Shown in pieces: positions 7,108-12,938 of a stretch of DNA of 12,938 nt. A program made the position numbers and the translations under genes. Position 1 is the stretch's first letter. The number at the start of each line of letters is the position of its first letter. The stretch lies in the NCBI GenBank assembly GCA_946482165.1, contig CAMLQS010000123.1, positions 1 to 12,938 of the forward strand. Direction: 5' to 3'. The notes under the pieces were generated by a model that was given only the letters and a program-made list of their open reading frames with translations, did not search any database and had not been told where the DNA came from. The stretch is from an uncultured Verrucomicrobiota bacterium. GTDB lineage: Bacteria; Verrucomicrobiota; Verrucomicrobiae; Opitutales; Opitutaceae.

Positions 7108-7285
7108 GAAAACGATGGCTAGCGGCGAAGCCGCGTGGTTGTCGAGGTGTTTTCAATCCGGAACCACTTGCACTGCGCCCGGTGTTCTTTTCTGCGGGAC
7201 ATTTACTGTAAAGGTCCTCTCTGCTTTAGATACCCCCCGAAAAGGTGGCAGAAAGTAATTTCGCCCCGGCTCCCCCTCCCTCCCC
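7108..7285. promoter_or_regulatory. Divergent control region between cimA and the MFS gene
   Basis: The gap between the cimA and transporter start codons is 386 bases (6900-7285). Its left half holds the attenuator. The right half is AT-richer than its surroundings and must contain promoters in both directions. It includes the perfect palindrome TTTAC-T-GTAAA at 7202-7212, an operator-like sequence. No convincing -35/-10 pair was found for either direction, and no ribosome binding site precedes the transporter ATG. Confidence 0.4.
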
Positions 7286-8689
7286 ATGCACGCACCCGCT
7301 CCGACCTCCGACGATTCCGAAAAATCCCAAGCCCGCGATGCGCAGGGCCGCAAGATCTGGAAGGTCGGCACGCTCACTTACACCACCATCGGTTTGATCG
7401 CGCTTTTCGCTTGGCTGCTTTGGGGCGACTTCGCGTGGAACATGAAGGAGCGCGCGATGCAGCCGATGTCGCAAATGCTGTTCAAGCAGTTTGAGGCTAG
7501 CAACAAGCTGATCGGTCTCATGGTGACCGCCCTACCCGCTGCCTTGGGCATGCTGCTTGTGCCGATCATCGGCGTGCGGTCGGACAACCACCGCGGCCGC
7601 TGGGGCCGACGAATCCCCTATCTGGTGCTCACCACCCCCCTTGCCGCCGCCGCGATGGCCGCCATGGGATTCACCTACGAGATCGCGGAATTGCTCTCCG
7701 GCCTGCTCGGCGAAAGCGCACCCTCGATGGTCGCTTGCCGCCTGATCACCTTCGGCGTGCTTTGGACCATCTTTGAGATATTCACCGTCATCGCGAACGC
7801 GCTCTTCATCGGACTGATCAACGACGTCGTCCCGCAACCGGTGATCGGTCGCTTCTTCGGACTGTTCCGGATCGTGAGCCTCGGCGCCGGCATCATCTTC
7901 AACTCCTTCCTTCTCGGCCATGCGGAGGAGAACTTCCGTATCCTCTTCATCGCGCTCGGCGCCCTCTACGGCATCGGCTTCACGGTCATGTGCTTTCTGG
8001 TCAAAGAAGGCGACTACCCGCCTCCCCCGCCCAAGCAGGAGGGCGCGCTCGCCCAGCGCGTGGCCACCCCCGTCAAAGCGTATTTTCGCGAATGCGCCGC
8101 CCATCCTTTCTACCTCTGGATTTTCCTGGCCGCCATGATCGGCAACGCCGCGTTTCTTCCGATCAACTCCTTCGACATGCTCTACGTGAAGAGCATCGGA
8201 ATGAGCCTGGAACGCGCGGGGGATCTTCGTTCGCTGACCTACGCGATCTCCATCGGACTGGCCTTTTTCATCGGCTGGGCCGCCGATAAATTTCACCCGA
8301 TCCGCATCGGTCTCTATTCGCTCGCCGTCTATGCCGTGATCGCGCTCTGGGCCGGCCTTGTCTCGCATACCGTTCTCAGCTTTTCCATTGCCTACGTCGC
8401 CCACGGAGTTATCTCCGGCATCTTCTTCACCGGCACCGCCTCGCTCTTTCCCCGACTCTTCCCCCGCGTGAAGTTCGCCCAGTTCGCCTCGGCGGCCGGC
8501 ATCATACTCGCCGTGGGCTTCATTGGCGTCCCCTTCGTGGTGGGCTGGGTCCTCGACCGCGCAAACGCCTATCATTACACCTTCGTGATCGGCGGCGGCG
8601 TCGCCGCGGTAGGCTCTCTGATCTTCGCCTACCTTTACCGCCAATTCGTCTCCTTGGGCGGAATGAAGAACTACAATCCGCCGAGCTGA
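7286..8689 (+). CDS. MFS transporter, sugar-porter-like (SLC45/GPH-type motif)
   Basis: This 467-residue inner-membrane protein has about twelve hydrophobic segments, starting at about residue 30 after a hydrophilic N-terminal tail. The cytoplasmic loop between helices 2 and 3 carries RSDNHRGRWGRRIPY (98-112). This is the arrangement seen in sugar porters of the SLC45/sucrose and GPH-like groups (typically SDxxxxRxGRRxP). A hydrophilic central loop with five prolines (245-249) divides the two six-helix halves. A second loop, WAADKF (331-336), occupies the equivalent place in the C-terminal half. The substrate is not readable, but a carbohydrate or glycoside is the family expectation. It is transcribed away from cimA, and 65 bases separate it from pyrR. 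ATG 7286 lacks a Shine-Dalgarno sequence but gives a sensible N-terminus. Confidence 0.85.
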   Translation: MHAPAPTSDDSEKSQARDAQGRKIWKVGTLTYTTIGLIALFAWLLWGDFAWNMKERAMQPMSQMLFKQFEASNKLIGLMVTALPAALGMLLVPIIGVRSDNHRGRWGRRIPYLVLTTPLAAAAMAAMGFTYEIAELLSGLLGESAPSMVACRLITFGVLWTIFEIFTVIANALFIGLINDVVPQPVIGRFFGLFRIVSLGAGIIFNSFLLGHAEENFRILFIALGALYGIGFTVMCFLVKEGDYPPPPPKQEGALAQRVATPVKAYFRECAAHPFYLWIFLAAMIGNAAFLPINSFDMLYVKSIGMSLERAGDLRSLTYAISIGLAFFIGWAADKFHPIRIGLYSLAVYAVIALWAGLVSHTVLSFSIAYVAHGVISGIFFTGTASLFPRLFPRVKFAQFASAAGIILAVGFIGVPFVVGWVLDRANAYHYTFVIGGGVAAVGSLIFAYLYRQFVSLGGMKNYNPPS

Positions 8690-8750
8690 GGTCGCCGTTC
8701 GCGTCCCCGGATCGCGAGTCGCGCCCCGCTTCTCGCTTTACCGGCCCCGT

Positions 8751-8778
8751 CACGGTGGGCAAAATGCAGCCCACCGTG
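8751..8778 (+). promoter_or_regulatory. Stem-loop presenting the pyrR start codon
   Basis: CACGGTGGGC (8751-8760) and GCCCACCGTG (8769-8778) are perfect complements around the 8-base loop AAAATGCA, which holds the ATG start of pyrR at 8764-8766. No T tract follows, so it is not a terminator. In mRNA it would sequester the start region. At the DNA level it could also be an operator. Regulation is inferred. Confidence 0.55.
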
Positions 8779-9339
8779 CCCGCCCAAGCCCAAGCCACCC
8801 CCCTCGTTTCCCAAGCCGAGATCGGTCTCGCCCTGGATCGACTCGCCGCCGAGATCGCCGCGCGTCACCCGGCCGATCCATCCCGCCGTCTTGTCGTGCT
8901 CGGCATCGCCAATGGCGGCGTCCACGTCGTCACGCGCCTCCAACTGCTCCTCCGCAAGCATTACCCGGAAAAAAGCCGCCCGCGCACCGGCATCATCGAC
9001 ATCTCCTTCCATCGCGACGACATCGGCCGCAATCCGATCCCAAAGGAGTTCACGCCCACCGTCATCCCGATCGACGTCACCGGCGCGACGGTCATCCTCG
9101 TCGACGACGTCCTCCAATCCGGCCGCACCGTGAAGGCCGCCCTCGACGAGCTCTTCGACCACGGCCGCCCCGCCAAGGTCGAACTCGCCGTCCTCGTCGA
9201 CCGCGGGGGCCGCACCCTGCCCGTCGCCGCCGACTACACCGGCCTCGTGATCGCCGCCTCCCCCGAGGAAAAAGTCACCGTTGTCCTCCACGCCACCGAT
9301 CCGCGCCACGACGCCATCACCGTCCCTCGCCCGGCCTGA
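8764..9339 (+). CDS. pyrR: Bifunctional PyrR-type regulator / uracil phosphoribosyltransferase
   Basis: The 191-residue protein belongs to the PyrR branch of type I phosphoribosyltransferases. It shows the PRPP-binding motif VILVDDVLQSGRT (110-122), SFHRDD (81-86, corresponding to the family's YRDDL) and the PyrR-typical LVDRGGRTLPVAADYTG (144-160). PyrR proteins regulate pyr mRNA in response to UMP/PRPP in many bacteria and can have weak uracil phosphoribosyltransferase activity. The region usually reading GIRTRG is here GIANGG (47-52), so the pyrophosphate loop differs, and activity or RNA binding may have changed. ATG 8764 is preferred; GTG 8755 is in frame three codons upstream, but both lie in the hairpin 8751-8778. 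It is the first gene of a pyrR-pyrB-pyrC cluster, 57 bases before pyrB. No recognisable PyrR-binding loop was found ahead of the genes. Confidence 0.92.
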   Translation: MQPTVPAQAQATPLVSQAEIGLALDRLAAEIAARHPADPSRRLVVLGIANGGVHVVTRLQLLLRKHYPEKSRPRTGIIDISFHRDDIGRNPIPKEFTPTVIPIDVTGATVILVDDVLQSGRTVKAALDELFDHGRPAKVELAVLVDRGGRTLPVAADYTGLVIAASPEEKVTVVLHATDPRHDAITVPRPA

Positions 9340-9364
9340 TAAACCCGCTTCCAGGCCCACTGGA

Positions 9365-9389
9365 CATTGGTCATTGGGCATTGGTCATT
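9365..9389 (+). repeat. Heptamer tandem repeat before pyrB
   Basis: The seven-base unit CATTGGT/CATTGGG is repeated 3.6 times with no spacing, ending seven bases before the pyrB ATG. It is preceded by a 5-bp hairpin (TCCAG 9350-9354 with CTGGA 9360-9364). The unit, rotated, is TTGGTCA, which resembles the heptameric short tandem repeats described between genes of filamentous cyanobacteria. Role unknown. Confidence 0.85.
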
Positions 9390-9396
9390 TCCCAAC

Positions 9397-10341
9397 ATGT
9401 CTTGGAACCGCCGCCACCTCCTCACGCTCGAGGAACTCTCCCTCGCCGAGATCGAGCAAATCCATCGCGTCGCCACCGCCTTCAAAAAGGTGCTCGGCCG
9501 CTCGGTCAAAAAAATCCCCGCGCTTCGCGGCAAGACCATCGTCAACCTGTTCCTCGAACCCAGCACGCGCACGCGCATGGCCTTCGACATGGCCGCCAAG
9601 CGCCTCAGCGCCGACGTCATCTCCTTCGACGCCGCCAGCTCCTCCACCACCAAGGGCGAAACCCTCCGCGACACCGCGGAAAACATCGCCGCCCTCGGCG
9701 CCGACATGATCGTCATCCGGCACAACTGCGCCGGCTCCCCCCTCTACCTCTCCAAGATCCTCGGCATCCCCGTCATCAACGCCGGCGACGGCTCGCACGA
9801 GCATCCGACGCAGGGCCTGCTCGACACCTTCACCATGCGGGAACGCCTGGGCGACCTGAAGGGCCGCCGCGTCACCATCCTCGGCGACATCCTTTTCAGC
9901 CGCGTCGCCCGCTCCAACATCCACGCGCTCACCAAATTCGGCGCCAACGTCACCCTCTGCGGTCCATCCACCCTCGTGCCGCGCAGCCTCGAAAGCCTCG
10001 GCGTGACCGTCTCCCACGATCTCCGCTCCGCCCTCGCCGACGCCGAGGTCGTCATGCTGCTTCGGATACAACATGAACGCCAGACCGCGACCATGTTCCC
10101 CAGCCTCGGCGAATACACCTCGATGTTCGGCCTCAACCAGACCCGCGCCGGCTGGCTCCACCCGAAGGCCATCATCATGCACCCCGGCCCCATCAACCGC
10201 GGCGTCGAGATCGACAGCTCCCTCGCCGACGGCGAACGCAGCGTGATCCTCGACCAGGTGACCAACGGCATCGCCGTCCGCATGGCCTGCCTCTACCTCT
10301 GCGCCGGCGGCGCCCCCGACTCCGTCGTGCCCGTGGACTGA
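9397..10341 (+). CDS. pyrB: Aspartate carbamoyltransferase, catalytic chain
   Basis: The enzyme joins carbamoyl phosphate and aspartate to carbamoyl aspartate, the committed step of pyrimidine synthesis. Its 314 residues are standard for the family. The carbamoyl phosphate site is STRTR (56-60), with Lys86 in STTKGE and HEHPTQ (134-139). Aspartate-site residues are in LLRIQHER (221-228) and HPGPINRG (262-269). The start at ATG 9397 gives the usual N-terminus, and the open frame extends to a TTG at 9367 inside the heptamer repeat. No pyrI regulatory chain is nearby, so a PyrR/PyrB/PyrC-type catalytic trimer is likely. It follows pyrR by 57 bases and precedes pyrC by 93. Confidence 0.96.
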   Translation: MSWNRRHLLTLEELSLAEIEQIHRVATAFKKVLGRSVKKIPALRGKTIVNLFLEPSTRTRMAFDMAAKRLSADVISFDAASSSTTKGETLRDTAENIAALGADMIVIRHNCAGSPLYLSKILGIPVINAGDGSHEHPTQGLLDTFTMRERLGDLKGRRVTILGDILFSRVARSNIHALTKFGANVTLCGPSTLVPRSLESLGVTVSHDLRSALADAEVVMLLRIQHERQTATMFPSLGEYTSMFGLNQTRAGWLHPKAIIMHPGPINRGVEIDSSLADGERSVILDQVTNGIAVRMACLYLCAGGAPDSVVPVD

Positions 10342-10387
10342 TCCTTTCGCCCCGCTCTCATCCGCGCGCCTCCGCGCGCGCCGCACC

Positions 10388-10423
10388 CGACCTTGGACTT
10401 TCGACCTTCCCACCTTCGACCGA
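10388..10423 (+). repeat. Degenerate heptamer repeat before pyrC
   Basis: Just before pyrC the sequence shows a seven-base period: CGACCTT at 10388, GGACTTT at 10395, CGACCTT at 10402, a CCCACCTT variant at 10409, and CGACCGA at 10417. It ends about 11 bases from the ATG. The unit differs from that before pyrB, but period and position are the same. Read on the complementary strand it gives the low-complexity pattern RSKV-GRSKV. Confidence 0.7.
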
Positions 10424-10434
10424 TCTTTCGCCCG

Positions 10435-11730
10435 ATGCCTCTCCTCCACATCACCAACGCCCGCGTCATCGATCCCGCGTCCAAGCGCGACGCCTCCGGC
10501 GAGCTCTTCGTCCGCGACGGCGTCTTCGTCGCCCGTCCGTCCGCCGCCGATCTGAAAAAGGCGAAGAAAGTCGATGCCTCCGGCCTCGTCGCCGCCCCCG
10601 GCCTCGTCGACATCCACGTCCATCTCCGGGAGCCCGGCCAGACCCACAAGGAGACCATCGAGACCGGCACGCGCGCCGCCGCCGCCGGCGGTTTCACCAG
10701 CGTCGTCTGCATGCCCAACACCGCGCCCGTCGCGGACAGCGCCGGCACCATCCAGCTCATCAAGGACTCCGCCGCCCGCTCCGCCTGCATCCGCGTTTAC
10801 CCGACCGGTTGCATCACCGTGGGCATGAAGGGCCAGGCCCTCGCCCCCATCGGCTCGCTCAAGCGCGCCGGAGTCGTCGCCATCACCGACGACGGCGACT
10901 GCGTGCAAAGCAACGAACTCATGCGCCGGGCCTGCGAATACGCGAAGATGTTCAATCTTCCGATCATGGACCACTGCCAGGACCACTCCATGACCATCGG
11001 CGCCGTCATGAACGAGGGCGCCATGTCCCTGAAACTCGGCCTCAAGGGATGGCCCAACGCCGCCGAGGACCTCATCGTCGCCCGCAACTGCATCCTCTCC
11101 GAATACACCGGCGCGCACATCCACATGCAGCACGTCTCCTCGCGCGCCTCGGTCGACATCCTTCGTCGCGCCAAGGCCCGCGGAGTCAAGGTCAGCGGCG
11201 AGGCGACCCCGCACCACATCGCCCTCACGGACGACTCCGTCGCCACCTACGACACCCACTTCAAGATGAACCCGCCCCTCCGCACCGAGGAGGATCGCCT
11301 CGCCATCATCGCGGGGCTGAAGGACGGCACGCTCGACATCCTCGCCACCGACCACGCGCCCCACACGCCCGACGAAAAAGACCGCGAGTTCGACCTCGCG
11401 CCCAACGGCATTCTCGGTCTCGAGACCGCCCTCGCCGTCACGCTCGATATCCTGGTCCGGAAAAACAAGTTCAAGCTCTCGACCGTCGTCGATCTCTGGA
11501 CCCGCAAGCCCGCCGAGCTCCTCGGCCTGCCCGCCGGCACGCTCGCCGAGGGCGCCCACGCCGACCTCGTGCTCTTCGACCCCGACGCCGAGTGGACTTA
11601 CGCCGCGAAGAAGGGCTTCTCCAAGTCCGCCAACTCCCCGTGGAGCGGCCAAAAACTCCGCGGACAGGTCAAAGCCACTTACGTCTCCGGCCGTCTCGTC
11701 TTCGACGGCCAGAAGATCGTCGCGAGATGA
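10435..11730 (+). CDS. pyrC: Dihydroorotase (class I-like)
   Basis: The enzyme cyclises carbamoyl aspartate to dihydroorotate. The 431 residues and motifs fit the longer, class I-type amidohydrolase dihydroorotases. Zinc ligands and catalytic residues are in DIHVHLREPG (His61, His63), TDDGD (Asp153 as the probable bridging ligand, used in place of a carboxylated lysine in this class), MDHCQD (His180), HMQHVSS (His233) and the catalytic Asp306 in ATDHAPH. Substrate binding involves FKMNPPLRTEEDR (276-288). The start is ATG 10435, chosen because MPLLHITNARVIDP is a typical beginning; the upstream part of the open frame is heptamer repeat. An intrinsic terminator follows at 11766-11793 and closes the pyr cluster. 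Confidence 0.95.
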   Translation: MPLLHITNARVIDPASKRDASGELFVRDGVFVARPSAADLKKAKKVDASGLVAAPGLVDIHVHLREPGQTHKETIETGTRAAAAGGFTSVVCMPNTAPVADSAGTIQLIKDSAARSACIRVYPTGCITVGMKGQALAPIGSLKRAGVVAITDDGDCVQSNELMRRACEYAKMFNLPIMDHCQDHSMTIGAVMNEGAMSLKLGLKGWPNAAEDLIVARNCILSEYTGAHIHMQHVSSRASVDILRRAKARGVKVSGEATPHHIALTDDSVATYDTHFKMNPPLRTEEDRLAIIAGLKDGTLDILATDHAPHTPDEKDREFDLAPNGILGLETALAVTLDILVRKNKFKLSTVVDLWTRKPAELLGLPAGTLAEGAHADLVLFDPDAEWTYAAKKGFSKSANSPWSGQKLRGQVKATYVSGRLVFDGQKIVAR

Positions 11731-11765
11731 TTTAGGGAGCGCCCCCCGCTCGCCCTGCGCCCGCG

Positions 11766-11793
11766 GCCCCGCCTCCAACGGCGGGGCTTTTTT
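11766..11793 (+). terminator. Intrinsic terminator after pyrC
   Basis: A perfect 8-bp stem, GCCCCGCC (11766-11773) with GGCGGGGC (11780-11787), closes a TCCAAC loop and is followed by six T (11788-11793). It lies 36 bases after the pyrC stop and ends the pyrR-pyrB-pyrC transcript. Confidence 0.93.
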
Positions 11794-11863
11794 ATCCCCG
11801 CCGAGTCCCTCGCGCCTCCCGTTCTCCTTTGCGCTCGTCGCGCTTCTCTGCGGCCATCTCTCC

Positions 11864-12769
11864 GTGCCCCCGAGCGTGCCGTTCCTCGCCGAGATCGATC
11901 CCGATGTCGTGACCACCAGCGTCTGGTCCCATATGCTGACCGTGGGAGGCGTCCTCCTCGCGCTCTTCGCCCTCGCACGCCTGCTCGGCGAACGCCGTCA
12001 GCCGGGCAATACCCTCGCATGGCTCATGGGCATCGTCCTCGTGCCCTATGTCGGCGTGCCGCTTTTCCTGCTCTTCGGCGGCCGCAAAATCCGGCGTCTC
12101 GCCGCGCGCAAGCGTCGCATCCGGCTGCCCGTGCCCGCCGAGGCCCGCGCCTCGGCCGCCACGCTCGCCAACCCCGTGGCCCACGCCGTATCGACCAACG
12201 GCGCCGCCGAACCGGTGGGCGGCAACTCCGTCCGCCTCCTCCGCGACGGCGAGGACGCCTTCGCCGAGCTCGAGCGCCGCATCCTGGCCGCGCGCGACAC
12301 CATCCATATCGCGACCTTCATCCTCGGCCGCGACCCCGTCGGGCGCCGCCTGGTGCAACTCCTCGCCCGCCGCGCCCGCGAAGGCGTCCGCGTCCGGCTT
12401 CAACTCGATGCCCTCGGCTGCTTCTTCTCCCGCGGCCGCTTTGTCGACCCCGTCCGCCAGGCCGGCGGCGAGGTCGCCACCTTCCTCCCCGTCATCCCTC
12501 TCTCCGGACGTGGTTCCGCCAATCTGCGAAACCACCGCAAAATCGCCGTCTTCGACCGCGAGGCCGCGATCATCGGCGGACACAACCTCGCTCGCGAATA
12601 CCTCGGCCCCCACCCGTGGCGTAAACGCTGGACCGATCTCGGCATCGTCATCGAAGGCCCCGCCGCCGCTCAACTCGACGAGGTCTTCCTCGCCGACTGG
12701 ACTTTCGCCACCGGCCTCGCCCCCCCCCCCACCCAGCCCGCGCCCTCATTTTACGTGCGTCAGGTCTAA
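11864..12769 (+). CDS. cls: Cardiolipin synthase, N-terminal half, ended by in-frame TAA
   Basis: Family members are membrane-bound phospholipase D-type enzymes that transfer phosphatidyl groups to make cardiolipin. The 301 residues before the stop contain two N-terminal membrane helices (about 22-40 and 51-71, with ERRQPGNTLAWLMGIVLVPY in part, and PLFLLFGGRK, a family hallmark). They also contain the first PLD domain, with HxK(x)4D at His224, Lys226 and Asp231 and GGHN at 238-241. A TAA at 12767-12769 then interrupts, while the same frame continues into the second PLD domain. An eleven-C run (12720-12730) lies 36 bases before the stop. GTG 11864 is the likely start; an ATG at residue 24 would cut into the first helix. 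Most likely a recent nonsense mutation or sequence error; separate expression of halves is less likely. Confidence 0.85.
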   Translation: MPPSVPFLAEIDPDVVTTSVWSHMLTVGGVLLALFALARLLGERRQPGNTLAWLMGIVLVPYVGVPLFLLFGGRKIRRLAARKRRIRLPVPAEARASAATLANPVAHAVSTNGAAEPVGGNSVRLLRDGEDAFAELERRILAARDTIHIATFILGRDPVGRRLVQLLARRAREGVRVRLQLDALGCFFSRGRFVDPVRQAGGEVATFLPVIPLSGRGSANLRNHRKIAVFDREAAIIGGHNLAREYLGPHPWRKRWTDLGIVIEGPAAAQLDEVFLADWTFATGLAPPPTQPAPSFYVRQV

Positions 12770-12938
12770 GGTTTCAGCTCTCCTCCCTCTGGTTCTTCCG
12801 ACCTCCAAGTCGTCGCCAGCGGACCCGACGTCAGCGGCGATCCGCTCTACGAGGGCATCCTGTCCATGATTCAGGAGGCGAAACGCAGCATCTGGATCGT
12901 CACGCCCTACTTCATCCCCGACGAAGTGCTCCTCCGCT
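12770..12938 (+). pseudogene. cls: Cardiolipin synthase, continuation after the stop (partial)
   Basis: In the same frame as 11864-12769, and with no further stop, the sequence gives a Ser/Pro linker and then LQVVASGPDVSGD from 12803, followed by SIWIVTPYFIPDEVLLR near the window end. These are standard features of the start of the second PLD domain of cardiolipin synthases. The second HKD motif would lie outside the window. No strong start codon or ribosome binding site precedes the domain, so it is best read as the remainder of the interrupted gene. Confidence 0.75.

Noticed and set aside
6896..7156. 86-codon minus-strand frame with a His/Tyr run (HHHCRHYYY) over the cimA leader
   Set aside because: It is the frame-shifted reading of the Ile codons, begins at a TTG and runs through the terminator up to cimA without stopping before it, which a leader peptide should do.
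9234..9725. 163-codon minus-strand frame with NDQCPMTNVQW-like residues
   Set aside because: That peptide is the translation of the heptamer repeat before pyrB; no gene is supported.
9385..11916. 843-codon open frame on the minus strand opposite pyrB and pyrC
   Set aside because: It is Gly/Glu/Val-rich with no recognisable domain and lies antisense to two clear enzymes; typical of open antisense frames in GC-rich coding DNA.
12720..12730. Phase variation by the 11-C run as the sole cause of the cls stop
   Set aside because: Both halves of the protein are in the same frame as given, so a single change in the C run would misframe the second half; a second change would be required.
1..12938. 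CRISPR arrays, tRNA/rRNA genes, transposases or phage genes
   Set aside because: None seen: the only repeats are the 52-bp pair, the two heptamer arrays and short inverted repeats.

Overview
The window is high-GC DNA with long GC-rich shadow frames, few recognisable Shine-Dalgarno sequences, heptamer repeats upstream of genes, and a PyrR-PyrB-PyrC cluster. This gene content and style fit Verrucomicrobiota, most likely an Opitutaceae relative. That placement is inference from style and protein resemblance, not from a marker gene.

Left part (1-1761): a minus-strand gene for a small exported cytochrome b562-like protein that keeps both predicted haem ligands, and a divergent plus-strand gene for a secreted LpqC/PHB-depolymerase-like esterase. 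A dispersed repeat appears twice. Its right end lies at 1-52 and a complete-looking copy with 15-bp terminal inverted repeats lies at 1526-1753. The second copy supplies the last codons and stop of the esterase gene.

Centre (1762-7285): a compact minus-strand series in the order cimA (citramalate synthase, the pyruvate route to isoleucine), a small two-helix membrane protein, an RND/MacA-type adaptor, a MacB/LolD-type ATPase and a MacB-type FtsX permease. The last three are translationally coupled by 4-nt overlaps and form a split MacAB-like export system. In front of cimA, the minus strand carries a short reading frame with seven isoleucine codons, a stop codon, and then a strong intrinsic terminator. 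This arrangement is that of a ribosome-mediated isoleucine attenuator and is the main discovery in the window.

Right part (7286-12938): on the plus strand, an MFS transporter, then pyrR, pyrB and pyrC (pyrimidine regulation, aspartate carbamoyltransferase, dihydroorotase) ending in a clear intrinsic terminator, then a cardiolipin synthase gene. A perfect 10-bp stem places the pyrR start codon in its loop. Seven-base repeats sit directly before pyrB and pyrC. The cardiolipin synthase frame has an in-frame TAA between its two phospholipase D halves and runs off the window edge.

No tRNA, rRNA, CRISPR array, transposase or phage gene was seen.
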